Shown one piece after another: positions 11,244 through 24,400 of a DNA stretch of 64,000 nucleotides. The notes under the pieces are model-generated. The model saw only the letters and a program-made list of their open reading frames with translations, was not told the DNA's origin and did no database searches. Positions within the stretch are counted from its first letter, which is position 1, and each line of letters begins with the position of its first letter. This stretch comes from Hippopus hippopus. Its lineage: Eukaryota; Mollusca; Bivalvia; Cardiida; Cardiidae. The translations under genes were made by a program, and so were the position numbers. Location: NCBI GenBank assembly GCA_946811185.2, contig OX328111.1, positions 41,900,388 to 41,964,387 of the forward strand, written 5' to 3'.

Positions 11244-11727
11244 TATTTACAGACAAAAAATCAAATATTGCTTGAATGACAAGAGTTGTTCGTGAAGGGG
11301 TAAATAACAGTGAAAAAAGGAGAAAATGCTGGTTACCAGCATTTTCTCCTTTTCCCACCAAGTTTTTAAAACCACTTCTCAGGGTCATAAAACTCACGAT
11401 TGTGTGGTGAAGAGTCGAGTTGTATGAGGCATCTGTCTACCTCATCAACCACATCTTATGTCTATAAGCATATTTTCTCCATTTCCTCCTTATCTCCTAC
11501 AATTACTCTATGATGGATGATTTCAAAACATCATGATAAAAAGCTTTAATTAGAATTTATGAGATAACACAAGATAAAACACCGTGCCAAAATGAGAAAA
11601 GGCAAGCTGGAACTAATTTCTCCCATCAACACTATGTTTTCCAAGATGCCTTTTAATTCTTTACGAAATGACTAAATCATAGACTTGTTTGAATTAAATG
11701 CATTTGTGATCCCGTATCAAATGTTAG

Positions 11728-12106
11728 TTAACCCTTTACCAAACAATCCAAACTTCAAACGTCCCTGAGGAAGAAGGCTTTTGAAAACATCGTGGGAAAA
11801 GGAGAAAATACTGATAACCAGTATCTTCTCTTTTTCCCAAAAATCTTTTTTATCCCTTCAAAGAGAAATCATCATTTTAGCAACATTTAATTCTTTGCAT
11901 GCAAAATGCTTTCAATTTGCTTAAGTCCAAGGTTTTGTCATTTTGTAAGGTGTTAAGTGGTGGGATTTATCTATGACAGGTTAGCAAACATTGTGGGACA
12001 AGGAGAGAGTGCTGGTTACCAATTTTTTCTCCTTTTCCCAGAATGTTTTCAAAAGTCTATTTCCTCAGGGTCATTAAAACTTGGAATTGTTGGGTAAAGG
12101 ATAAAT
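11728..12106. mobile_element. pbM1, two copies sharing TTAA
   Basis: '+' at 11728-11956 and left-truncated '-' at 11953-12106. Eroded material of the same family precedes them from about 11540. Confidence 0.8.
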
Positions 12107-12148
12107 TGCACGAAGCAAAAAAAAGTTAGCTGCAGGAGGTATAATGAG

Positions 12149-12301
12149 TTAATCCTTCCACTGCAAGGTGCAACTCAATGGGCTTTGAAGACAGTGTAGA
12201 TCAAGATCAGATTGCACACGACATGCAGTCTGACCTCGCATCTACACAGTCAGATATGGTGAGACTTTTTCAGATGAAAAGAACTATAAAATCGAAGTTA
12301 A
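12149..12301 (+). mobile_element. pbM2 element, shortened
   Basis: Dyad GTGTAGATCAAGATCAGATT at 12194-12254; right part reduced. Its right TTAA is shared with the pbM1 copy at 12298. Confidence 0.7.
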
Positions 12302-12521
12302 CTCTTTATAATCCACAACATTCTAGATGTGTTCAAATTATAAGGAATTGCAGACTATAATAAGATATGGCTCATGCAATGGGATTGGACTCTGAAGACT
12401 AAAACACACTCTGGGAACAGGAGAAAATGCCGATTTTCAGCATTCTCCCCTTTTCCAACAATGTTCAAATGGCTTATTTTACAGGGGCGTTAAAACTCTG
12501 GTCTTTGTGGTACAGGGTTAA
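12298..12521 (-). mobile_element. pbM1
   Basis: Shares its left TTAA with pbM2. The palindrome is diverged (CCGATTTTCAGC at the centre). Confidence 0.78.
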
Positions 12522-12887
12522 ATCTTTTTTTGTCTTCTGGTAGTAAACTTTCATTTATTATTTATCTCATTTCTTCTGCAGTTTATGGTTTAATACTGCA
12601 GGGTCTGAATTACAGTGAAGGTAACACTGCATGCCAAGGAAGACTTTAGTGAGCTTTTTGCAACAGCGTATATTAAGATCAGACTGAGTGCAGCAACCAG
12701 TTCACAACATCTGGTATGTTCTTGAGGTTTTTTGGCCACAATTAGCATGAAAAATTCTTAAGATTGTGTTTCTTACCGACAGAAAATCTTGTAATTTCAT
12801 TTTATATCCCAGTCTAATAGTTGATACTACACACAACTGATAAAATAATCTTATAGCTAACCCTTAACCTTTTAAGACATCAGGTTC

Positions 12888-13242
12888 TCAACTCTTTACC
12901 GTACGACGAAATTTTAGTCTGGTCCTGATTGAAAGCATTTGCAGACAACAACATAAAAGTGACACAAAAATGTAGCTCTGCTTTTAGAAGGGTAGAAAAC
13001 ATTGTTGGAAAAGGAGAAAATGCTGCTTTCCAGCATATTCTTCTTTTCCCATAATGTTTTCAAAAGCTTTCTCTGTCAGGGTCATTAAAAGATGGAACTG
13101 TGTGGTAAAGGGTTAATCACCCTATGTGGACCAAGGTTTTGGAAACCATTATGGAAAAAGGAGAAATTGCTGGTAGCTAGATTGTTTTCACAATGTGTTC
13201 AACCTTGTAAGTGACAACACCCACCATTTCAGCCATGCTTAA
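12888..13242. mobile_element. pbM1, two copies sharing TTAA at 13113-13116
   Basis: '-' copy 12888-13116, then a short '+' copy 13113-13242 that lost most of its left arm. Confidence 0.78.
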
Positions 13243-13293
13243 CCCTTATCTGACAATCCCCAGTTTTTAACAACCCTGAAGAAGGAAGGGTAT

Positions 13294-13521
13294 TTAACCC
13301 TTTCCCAAATGACAAAATTCGGAGTCGGTCAAATATAAAACATCTGCAGACGACACTCTCAAAATTGATACAAGTGATCTTAAGCTCTCTGATAGAGCAG
13401 AAAATATTGTGGGAAAAGGAGAAAATGCTGGTTACCAGCATTTTCTTCTTTTCCCACAATGTTTTCAAAAGCCTTCTCTTCCATGGTCGTGAAAACCAGG
13501 GATTGTTTGGTAAAGGGTTAA
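13294..13521 (-). mobile_element. pbM1 inserted into another pbM1
   Basis: Complete copy bounded by TTAA at 13294-13297 and 13518-13521, opposite in orientation to its host. Confidence 0.88.
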
Positions 13522-13645
13522 AGCATTGTGGGAAATAGAGAAAATGCTGGTAACTAGCATTTTCTCCTCCCACAATGTTTTCTACCCTGTCAAAGACAGA
13601 AATCATCATTAGAGATATGTCCTCTGCAATTTGGACGAGTCTAAA

Positions 13646-14996
13646 CAGGGGTGTGGAAATCTTGAAATTTTCTACTTGTCCATGGACAAGTAAATCTAAA
13701 AAATCTACTTGTCCGTCAGAGAAGCTTACTTGTCCAAAACAAAACAATGGCACACAAAGACCTAACTGACTGTACCGTACTCAAGCAAACCTTTACTGGG
13801 CTTTTTTTCCAAAAATTGGGAAGGGGCCTTAGCCTTTCATTTTGGGATATTCAAGCTTGATTTTGGCCAAATTCGGAAAAAGCAGACCGACTTTCAAGGT
13901 CAATAAAACGAATTAATGGCACTGTACATACATACAGTAAATAGAAAGGTACAACAATTTAATAATTGAAAAAGATTCAACAGTTACACTATAACTGCTT
14001 AGACCATGGCCAAATATCTCAGTGTTTACACTTACAGCCCTTTTTTTTTTACACTACTGTGGTAAACCTATGGGTGCCGGAGTTAATACTTCAGCAGAAC
14101 TGCTTACCAGCCATCATATGATACAAGGGAATCATTATCTGTGGAAGTTAAAAGGCTAGGCTTGGTTATTGTGTCTGGAGATGTAGAGTTTGCATCATGT
14201 GCAATGATAATAATTGTCTAGTTTTCAGACAACGGGAGATCGGCGATGTCCGACTGCCCCGAAACTTCAGATTGAGACTCAGTATGCGGAGATTTGATTA
14301 CCTGCAGATAGATCTATATCTGCAAAGAATTTGAACATTTTACGCCGAAAGTAAAATTGCTGCGCTAGCCTTTATCGTCTACAGACCTTTTAACAAACTT
14401 TTTGTAATGTTTCCCGGTTCTTGACATGTTTTACTTGGATACAGCGTGTTTGGTTTTCTTTCAAATACATTTACTGCAACCGACTAAGAATGTGTTCCAC
14501 AGTGTTAAATTAAGACAACTTTTTTTGTCAGCTGCAAGTTTTTGCGAATAATAAAAAAGAATTTGATATTGAATGATAGGGAAATGACAACCACATCAAG
14601 TCTACGTGCGGTGTTATAATGTGCAAAAAATAACTGGGCTCGGTTATGGTTGCCTCCATTAAATGAATCAAATGGCGCGAAGAAACCACAACATTTTGGC
14701 CGTACTGCAGCGCAGTCAAAATCAATAAAAAGCCTGCATAGCACATAAAATCAGATTCAGCCAAATGTTTGTTTTTGATTCCAGATGTCAGGGAATAGTT
14801 TATCATAATTCAATTAAAAAATGTTGAAGTTTACGAAGTGAGACGAAGAGAATATTTCTATTTCACAAGGATAATGTTAAAGATCTTTACTTTCAATTTT
14901 CTCATTTTCTACTTGTCCGCGGACGAGTAGACTGCAAAAAGCCACTTGTCCGACGTCAAATTTACCCGAGTCGGACGTAGGATTTCCACACCCCTG
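13646..14996. mobile_element. CAGGG-ended DNA element 2, 5-bp duplication CTAAA
   Basis: Ends CAGGGGTGTGGAAATC and GATTTCCACACCCCTG are inverted, flanked by CTAAA (13641-13645, 14997-15001). Subterminal palindromes CTACTTGTCCATGGACAAGTA (left) and CTACTTGTCCGCGGACGAGTA-like (right) are prominent. No transposase is readable. Confidence 0.85.
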
Positions 14997-15103
14997 CTAA
15001 ATTTTTTTCATTTGGTAAAGAGTTGATGCTTTCCATATAGACAAGTCGAAACTTTTGTCATCAGTAAAAGAGTTTTCAGGGGATCAAGAACATAAAATAT
15101 GTC

Positions 15104-15200
15104 TGCTAACCCTTTGCCAAACAAACGCAAAATTTAACTAACTTACAGGAGAAAGCCCCAAACCATTGTGGTAAAAGGAGAAAATACTGGCTACCCTATT
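15104..15200 (+). mobile_element. pbM1, left half only
   Basis: CTAACCCTTTGCCAAAC to GGAGAAAATACTGGCTACC. Lies just left of dsh exon 5. Confidence 0.65.
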
Positions 15201-15328
15201 GGAAAACGTAAAAACTCATTAAATTTTTTACCTTTACCAATTTTATTGTATGCTCAGGTTTGAAGTTGGAAGGTTCTAGAATTCTCTTTTGAGAAAGGGT
15301 GAAAAAAAAAATGCTTTCATCTCCTTAC

Positions 15329-15479
15329 CTGCTCATTGTGTCATCTTCTGAGTCAAAGAAACTTGTCGTCTCAAGGTCACTGCTCAGCATCGTGGAGGAT
15401 TCATATGAGTGACCATGACCTCTCCTTGTACTGTGTCGAAGGTCAATCTTGGGATGTCCATTTAGCCGTGGTGGATGTG
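15329..15479 (-). CDS. dsh: dsh exon 5: basic/Ser-rich linker before PDZ
   Basis: This 151-base exon encodes [20 protein letters not shown] followed by [20 protein letters not shown] and DSEDDTMS. The YESSTML...LETTS...DTMS pattern corresponds to the conserved stretch just before the Ser-rich segment and PDZ domain. Acceptor TTTTTGCAG, donor GTAAGG. It leaves two bases for the next exon, which is outside the window. Confidence 0.92.
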
Positions 15480-18400
15480 CTGCAAAAAGAAATTTTACTG
15501 GTCACAAAAATAATCAGATAACTCTACATGAGGCATAAAATAGTCAACATGAAGTCATGTTAGAAATACTGGCAGGCAACCTATCAAAATATAAATTAAT
15601 TAAATGAAAGACTGTTTTCCTTTTTCCTGCAATATTCTGCAGGGTTGTAAAATCACAACCAGTTACTGATTGTAGACAGTTACTGTAATCCTTTTTTACA
15701 CAGAACAATCCTGACAATTTTGGTCTAGATATAATATCGAAAAAGCTGGAATTTCAAGGCTGCATTCGTCTTAACTCTTTACCAAACGACAGAATTTTAG
15801 ACTGGTCCAAATTAAAAGCATTTGCAAGACAACAGTATAAATGAGACTGAAAGATTGACATTTATATTGGGAAGGGCAGAAAACAATGTGGGAAAAGGAG
15901 AAAATGCTGATTACCAGCATTTTCTCCTTGTCTCACAATGTTTTCAAAAGGCTTCTTTTTCAGGGTCATTAAAACTCAGGATTGTGTGGTAAAGGGTTAA
16001 AGTTTAAGCAAAGCAGCCAGTGTAGAAAGAAGATCAGACAGCCACCACACTGATCATAGACTGTAGCTGTGAAAAAAATGCTTCTTGTTTCCCTAAACGT
16101 TTTTCAAAAAATGTGTTTTGTTAGAGAAACAGATTGATTGTATGGTTGTATGGTGTTTAACACTGCTTTCAACGTTATTTCAGTTATATCGCGGTGGCCA
16201 GTGCACCTATCCAGGGTCCAAAAATTTCCAGAAAAGGCACTCGTCCTGGAGGACAAGTGACTTTGAAAAAAAGTCTTGCCCTGCTTTGATCCTCACTCGT
16301 CCGACGAGGAAAACCCTTCTAATATTCGACAATTACTTTTTTTTTTTTTCAGACGAAATGGAAATGCTGTATTGTCTCCCATAGCAACCAACCTTGAATA
16401 CCGCGTTTCAATAACAGGTACCATTTATCCGGTCAAGTTACAGAAATTATTAAAGCCAAAACAACACAGTTTTTCGAACTGGTTTCGGGAAAGTATTTGC
16501 GTTAATACTGTTCGTTTTAATAATTAGCAAAGACGCTCGTATTGAATTAGATCTACCTGACACATATTAAAACATGTTTGTCTGCAATGAAAGGTCCTGG
16601 GTTATATAATTAAGCTGACTTGAAACCGGTCTTTATTTGGAGCGGGGACCAGCACGTTTTATGTTCTGTTTCAGTATTTGATTTCCCGAATAGAGTCTAC
16701 CTTTAATTCGCTTATTCAAAAATGGAATGGCCGTTTTGTCTTCTGTAAGTTAAATAATCATCTGAAAAACTTATTTCTTTACTATCTCCTATTCCCCACT
16801 CGTCCTTACGGACGACCATGACTGATATTTCACTCGTCCTCAGCCATTTCTTACTCGTAAATACGAGCGGATGAGTGGATTCTTTGGACCCTGCCTATCC
16901 ATGCTTTCCTGCAGTCTCTTTCACCAGTACTCAGCACAAGTTTCATTCCAAGCCACTGGCTGCTTCCCCACATAACCATCACCGAAAACAATGGTCAGCA
17001 GTGGGAGAGGAATGAATCATGTCGCAATGACTATCATCAATCCTTGGAAAGATATTGGCCGAGCCAGGGATGTTTGAGGAACAGAATGATGTATACGAGA
17101 TAATAAGCTCATTATGGGTTTGTATCCTCATCTTTAGTGCAAGCAGGAATCTTCCAATTTGGATCATCAAGTATCAGAACCCCTAAAGCACTTTTCACAG
17201 CTATAGTAGCCAGTGAAGATCAAGATTTGACTGCGAAAGACTTGCCACTTTCCTTAAAAATTGTGAACAAAAGCAAAATTACAAGACTGAACAAGAGCAA
17301 CATAGGTTCATACTTATTCCAATGCTCGGCTGCCACTGCTCTTTTGAAATGGTGAAAATGCTATGTACAAAAAAGGGGCATACTTGTGTCAAAAGTATTT
17401 TGATGTTTACCTGCCTTACTGGTATGGGTTCCCATTTAATAGCTAACAACTAGCCAAGTTTGAAGTAAATTTCTTCAGTAATGATAGAGATATGATAAAT
17501 TTTCAAAGTATCTGCACCATGATGAAGCAGGCCACAGGGCTATGACAATACCTCTATGTTTGTTTTTTTGGAAAATACTCAGGCTAAAAATGTCTATTGG
17601 TGTAACCTTTATTAATCTATCTATGAGAGCAACCTCTTATTCCATGTTGATCATCCTCATTTAACAAGAAAGATTTGAAAATTGTTTGCTGCAAGGTTTT
17701 TTCTAGACAGATAAATGAGTTAATCTTTTATAATCAGCATTTAGGGCTTGAAAAATGAAGCAAAACATGAGCTTCCCAGCTGCAGCAAGGCATCACTGCT
17801 ACAAAAAGTTCTTCGTATTTTATCATCCTAGGTTGAAAAAGGTTTCTGAAAACATTGTGGGAAAAGGAGAAAATGCTGGATACCAGCATTTTCTCCGTTT
17901 CCTACAATGTTTTCAGCATTTTCTCCATTTCCTACAATGTTTTCAAAAGCTTTTTCTTTTAGTTTACGGTTGTATTATCAGAGGTTTGTTTGGTGAGGGT
18001 TTAATTCAATTACCTCACTAAAATTGGGTCTTAACGTGGTACCTTTGATGTTTTATCATCAGAAATTAACACAAAATCAAAGGATGTGCTCTCTTCACAG
18101 CCCTAGTTTATGAAACAGTCCTGAGTGCTTAACCCTGAAAACATTAGCTATGGGCCTAACCAGGTAGCTAAGCCAGTTTAATTGCAAGCTTGGCAAAGTT
18201 CTTTCAACTTGTTGCTGACAGTCACCACAAAAGGATTTATTCCTTCCTCACAGCTGAACATTTTTCATACGACGTGTAATGTGGGAAAAGAGCCAGTGGC
18301 TTAGAAAGATTATTGTGTAAGGAAGTTGGTAAAAAAAAAAAAAGTAACGGAAAGCATTAAAAGGTGCGCTATGCACCACAATGTAGCTGGAATATATTAT

Positions 18401-21400
18401 TGAAAGCTGCCTTCAACAATAAGCTTTAATAAGCACTACCACAAAAAGGAAAATTGCTAAGCAATAGTGTTTTGTGCTCCAGTGCTGTATTACATGGTAT
18501 CATGAGCCACACCACACTTTCAGCCCCCAGTCCCTTAATTGCCACATTAATAGTTAGCCCTCTATCAAACAATTTGGAGATTTTACCAACTTGAGGAAGA
18601 ATATTATGGGAGTCAATGCAGGAAAGGGAGAAAATACTGGTAGAAGATGAAGAGGACTTCTTGAAAACATTGTGGGGCAAGGAGAAAAAGCTGGTGATTT
18701 AGGACAAATCTAATCATATCCAGATGCAACTACCTCCAATCTTGACCAGTCTAGTAGTTTGTTTTCGGTTGGTAGGATGGTAAAGAGTAACTATCAAAAA
18801 GCTAAGCTTAGTAATGGGTCCGTTAACCCTTTACCAAACAATCCTACATTTTAACAACCCTGAGGTAGAATTCTTTTTGAAAACATTGTGGGAAAAGAAG
18901 AAAATGCTGGTTACCAGCATTTTCTTCTTTACCCACAATGTTTTCTACTCTCTCAAATGCCGCAAACATCATTCGGTCCACATTTAATTTGTCGTCTGCA
19001 AATGCTTTCATTTCGGACAAGTCTAAAGATTTGTTGTCTGGTAAAGACTTAGATCTTTTAATAAATCTGTTATTTATTGTGTTTTTCATCAATAAAGTAT
19101 CTCATACAAGCCTATAGATAAAGAACCTGTTAAAGACAGTTCATGACACTGTGGCAAATACGGAAATTACTCTAACACATGCAAATTTTCCTACTTTAAC
19201 AATTCAATTATAGGCTAAATCCATTTTTCATTAACCCTTTACAAAGCAATAAAATTTTGGGCTGGATCAAATTGAAAGCATTTGCAGATGACAAATTGAA
19301 TGTTGCTTAAATACACTATAGGGTAGAAAACATTGTGGGAAAAGGAGGAAATGCTGGTTACCAGCATTTTCTCCTTTTCCAACAATGTTTTTAAAAGTCT
19401 TCTCTTTCAGGGTCGCTGAAAGTTGTGATTGCGAAGTAAAGGCTTAAATCTAATACCTTGCGTAAACAAATTATATACGTCAAAAAATTAAATCAAGAAA
19501 AATCTACAGGAAAAATAAATTGAAAAATGAAATCCATTATTGTACATGATACATTTTAGATCCACCATGACAGAAAAGAAGAGATACACCACTACGAAAA
19601 GCAAATATATCCACCACTATAGAAAAGAAACAACTAACTCTTCACAAAAATGTAGATTTGTCTGAATGAAAGCATTTCAATGACAAGTTAAATTTGGCCT
19701 AAATGGTGGAATTTGTCTTTGGAAGGCTAGAAAACTTCATAGGAAAAAGAGAAAATGTTGATTACCAGCATTTTCTGCTTTTCCCAGATTGTTTAAAAGA
19801 AGCCTTCTTCCTCAAGGTTGTAAGAACTTGGACTGGTGTGGTAAACAGTTAACTCTTTACCAAACAACAAATTTTAGACTGGTCCAAATTGAAAGCATTT
19901 GCAGATGACAAAATAAATGTCCTTGAAAAATTGAAATTTGTTTTGGGAAGGGTGGAAAACATTTTGGGAAAAGGAGAAAATGCTGGTTACCAGCATTTTC
20001 TCCTTTTCCCAAAACGTTTTCACAAGGCTGTTTTCTCAGGGTTGTTTAAAGTCGGCATTGTGTGGTAAAGAGTTAAGGGAAACAAAAATACACCTTTTCA
20101 ACACTATGGAAAACTAAGTGAGTCATTGCTAATTACAAAAATTTGCTCCTTTTCTTACAATGTTTTCCAAAGCAGTCACCTGAAATCATGTAGCAAATCA
20201 CACTTGATCAGTAATAACTGAACAAATTTGCTGATGACTTAAAAAATTCAGCATTTTTCTGGGTTTTCAAAGATTTTTTCACTGCAAATAAAGATGATTT
20301 TCGAGAAATGTTAGCATTTGTTATTCGAGCTTGTAGATCTAAGATCAGACTGCACCTTTTGTGCAGTCTAATCTTGATCTTTGCTGTCCACAAAAACAAT
20401 AATCTTTGTACAGTTATTTTTCATCATTTGGTTTCTCTGACTCATCAGTCTATGCCTTTATATCCCTTTAGCAAAAGATTCCAGGATTTTACCACCACAT
20501 GACAGAGGGGTTTTGAAAAACATAGTGGGAAAAAGGAGAAAATGCTGCTTATCAGCATTTTCTCCTTTTTTCATGATGTTTTCTATTGTTTCAAAGCTAA
20601 ATCTGATTTATTTAGAGCCTGATTTGGAATCAACAAATGCTTTCAATACAGACTCACTCCCCCCCCCTCCAAAAAAAAATTCTCTGACTGGTGAAGAGTT
20701 ATGAGCATGGCATCACACTGAGAACTATTATTACCCCAGTCTTTCTCATTCCCTAGCTTTACTCATTACACATGAAAATCTGCTTTCCAATCCTTTCCCT
20801 CTTAAGAAATGTTCCTAAACAGCCAAACTTAAATATACATATTGTATACACTGAATGGTGTTTTACGCCGCTTTCAACATTATTTCAGTTATATAATGGC
20901 AACAGCTCACATTTTTATGTATTTCCTGGATTTTACTAGTACTAGGCTAGGGCTCTGAAGAGCCTTGCCCAAGGACACTCCTATGAAAAACCCAGTGGAT
21001 CCAGTGCGGCTCGAACTCCAGACAACGAGTCCCACACTTTACCAATGAGCCACACAGGACCCTCCTAAATATACAGCCCATGGCTGAATCATTACTTTTT
21101 TATAGAGGTCAGCCCCTGTCCATATTCAAATTGGAGTCTGTTTGAAAGACCATCAGTGCCAAACCAAACTGATATTGTGATCTGAGCAAGCATTCTCAAC
21201 TTTAAATTCAAAGCATATGCAGACAACAAATCAAGGGTGGCTGAAATAATGGAACTTGCCTTTGAGTAGAAAACATTGTTGGAAAAGGAGAAAAAGATGG
21301 TTACCAGCTTTTCTCCTTTACCCATAGTTATTTTAAAAGCTTTCTTTCTAGCAGTTGTTAAAGCTTTGGATTGTGTTGTGAAAGGTTTCCAAACCATTTC

Positions 21401-24400
21401 CAATTAAATTGACCCTGAGGAAAAAGGCTCATCACACATTTTGAATATATGAAAAGCACTTCGCAGAAGACAAAGTAAAGGAAATGTTGGGATTTTACTT
21501 TGAAAGGATAGAATATTGCAGGAAAAGAAGAACGTGATTTACCAGCAAGGTCTGCCATCAAAAAATGTTTTCAAACAGCTTTTTTGATCTGATTCTTCAA
21601 ATTGTGATTGTGTGGTAGACAGTTTAGCTACCAGTCAAAGGACACTGTACAGAGTTTTCAGAATGTACAAACATATACCAAAGGTTTAGAAAAAAGCATA
21701 ACAATATATTCATGTGATAATGTGCATTGATAACTCTTCACCACACAACAAAAATTTAGACTTGTCCAAAGTGAAAGCATTTGCATGTGATTCATATGGT
21801 AGAAAACATTCTGGGATGCGAAGATAATGCTCTTAACTCTTTACCACACAATCCCGAGTTTTAACGACCCTGAAGAAGAAAGCCTATTGAAAACATTGTG
21901 GGAAAAGGAAAAAATGCTGGCAACCAGCATTTTCTCCTTTTCCAACAATGTTTCCTACCCTTTCTGATACAATTTTCTACATTTGAGCTCAATTAAAATT
22001 GTCTTCTGCAACTGCTTTCAAATTGGATCAGTCTTACATTTTGTCATTTGGTAAAGGGTTAACGCTTTACCAGATGACGACGTTTTAGACTTGTCCAAAC
22101 TGAAAGCATTGAAGACAAAAAAAATTATGGCTCATGTAATTTGTTTTGAAAAGATAAGGAAACATGTGCAAAGAAGAATACTGGTCACAAACATTTTCTT
22201 CTTTTCTCAGAATGTTTTACAAAGTTTTCTTCTGTAGGGTTGTGAAAAACATTTGATTGTGTCATAAAGGATTCACCAGCATTTTCTTCTTTTCCGAAAA
22301 GGTTTCAAAAGTCTCTTTCCCCTCGGTCAGATTAACCCTTTACCAAATGAAAAATTTTTAGGCTTGTCTAAATTGAAAATATTTGCAGACAACAAATAAA
22401 TGTGACTCAAAAATTGATTTTTTTTTTCAGAAGGTAGCAAAAAATTGTGGGCAAAAAGGAGAAAATGCTGGTTACCAGCATTTTTTCCTTGTCTCACAAT
22501 GTTGTCAAAAGTCCTATTTCCAAAGGTGATAAAAATTCAGAATTGTGTGGTAAAGGGTAACCATTATCTCAAGCCTTCTCCATCAGGGAAATTAAAACTT
22601 CGGATTGTATGGTAAAGGGTTAAAGCAAAACGTGTGCAATACAAATAAAATAACGTGAAACAATAGTGCAAGCATGATGTTACATGGTGTGGAGGGGATG
22701 GTTAAGTGACAGCAGGGGTGGTAATGTAGGGCCCCAACAGTTTACTAAAAGCTTACCATATTCAGAATCTCTACAACAACTGTGGTTACAAAGCTTATGT
22801 GACGAATGCCGTGAGCTCCTATGTCTGCTATCTAATCACAAAATACAATGTGTCTTGCTGTTAGTATTATACGTAATAAAAGCACTAACTACGTAACATT
22901 CCGGATTGAACTCCCCGCTATTACATATACATAAATGTTAATTTTAACACAACACTTCCCTCAATGTTTTCAAACGCTTTATTCCTATTAAGGTCGTTAA
23001 ACACAGGGTTGTTTGGTATAGGGTTAACCCTTATCCTACTAAATAAAAGTAATGAAACTTTCAAGCCAATAGTAAAAACCCAAATTTTCCTAATTCAAAG
23101 GTATTTCTGGAGGAAAGGTATCTCCTTATCGGACAGTGTAGATTCAAGATCAGACTGCGAATTCTGTGCAGTCTGATGTTGATCTATGCTGTCCGCAAAA
23201 AAACACTGAGTCACGCTTAGCAGCCTAAGGGTTAAGAATACTTACATTTCAAATATTGTGGGAAAATGAGCAATTTCTCGTTACAAGCACAAAACTTGGT
23301 ATCTTAGTATGGTGTGTACCAAAGAAGCATTCAAAGTTACATTTGTCTGGAAATGAGTTATCTAATGACACAGGGATCTTACAATACATAACAAGCATTT
23401 CTCCAGGAAAAAAATGAACACCCTCACTCTACATGACATCTGAGGTAGAGATGCAGCCAGTGAAACTATTTAATTTGTATAAAACTACCTAACTCTTTAC
23501 CAAACAACAAAATTTGAGATTTGTCAATAGTGAAGGCTTTTGCAGGAAACAAATTACCCTTTACCACACAATCTTTGACTTTTTTTCTGTTTAAATGACC
23601 CTAAGGAATAAAGCTTTTGAAAACATAGTGGGAAAAGGAGAAAATGCTGGTAACCAGCATTTTCTACTTTTCCCACAATGTTTTCTGACTTATCAAAGAT
23701 GAATTCCATCATTTGCCGCATGTCTACTATAAATGCAATTTGGAAAAATTGTAATTTGGAAAAGTCTACATTTTGCTTCTATGGTAAAGGGTTAACATGG
23801 CCAAAATAATTGAGAAATGGGTTAACATGGCCAAAATAATTGAATTTCTCTGGGAGTAATTTGAAGAAAACAAAAAAGTTTATCAGCATTTTCTCCCTTT
23901 CCAACAATGTTTTCAGAAGCCTTTTTTTTCCATGGTCATTCAACTCTTTACCAGACATTCCTGACTTTTAATCATCCTGAGGAAAAAAGCTATTGAAAAC
24001 ACTGTGGAAAAAGTAAAATGTTGATTACCAGCATTTTCTCCTTTTTCTAAAATGTTGTTAGGTGAAGATTTAAACACAAGATTGTTTGCTAAAAGATAGA
24101 ATGTAACCCTGCAACAGCTTACATATCCATGCATTTTGATAGAACTAGAATAGGATTCTAAGCTCCTTTAACCCATTACCATACAATCCCTACTTTTAAC
24201 GACCCTGAGGAAGAAACCTTTTGAAAAACATTGTGGGAAGAGGAGAAAATGCTGGTAACCAGCATTTTCTCCTTTTCCCACAATGTTTTTTAACCTTTCA
24301 AAAATGAATTTCAATTTTTGAGTAACATTTATTTTGTCGTCTGTAAATGCTTTCAATTTGGACAAGTCTAAAATTTTACCGTGTGGTAAAGAGTTAACTT

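Larger units (their letters stand above)
9774..11415 (-). mobile_element. pbM1 split by the mariner element
   Basis: 9774-9814 and 11244-11415 join at TA. The palindrome at 11305-11358 is intact. Confidence 0.85.
13239..15026 (+). mobile_element. pbM1, outer copy of a triple nest
   Basis: Pieces at 13239-13297, 13518-13645 and 14997-15026 read through as one element. A second pbM1 copy sits at a TTAA in its left arm and a CAGGG element in its right arm. Confidence 0.85.

Noticed and set aside
13229..13753. 174-codon minus-strand open frame
   Set aside because: It spans the nested pbM1 copies; the peptide is just the translated MITE ([14 protein letters not shown] recurs in many places).
1..15328. 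Search for Dishevelled PDZ and DEP exons left of exon 5
   Set aside because: No minus-strand match to the PDZ opening (LNIITVTLN) or DEP motifs was found. The stretch is filled with repeats, so the exons are taken to lie outside the window.
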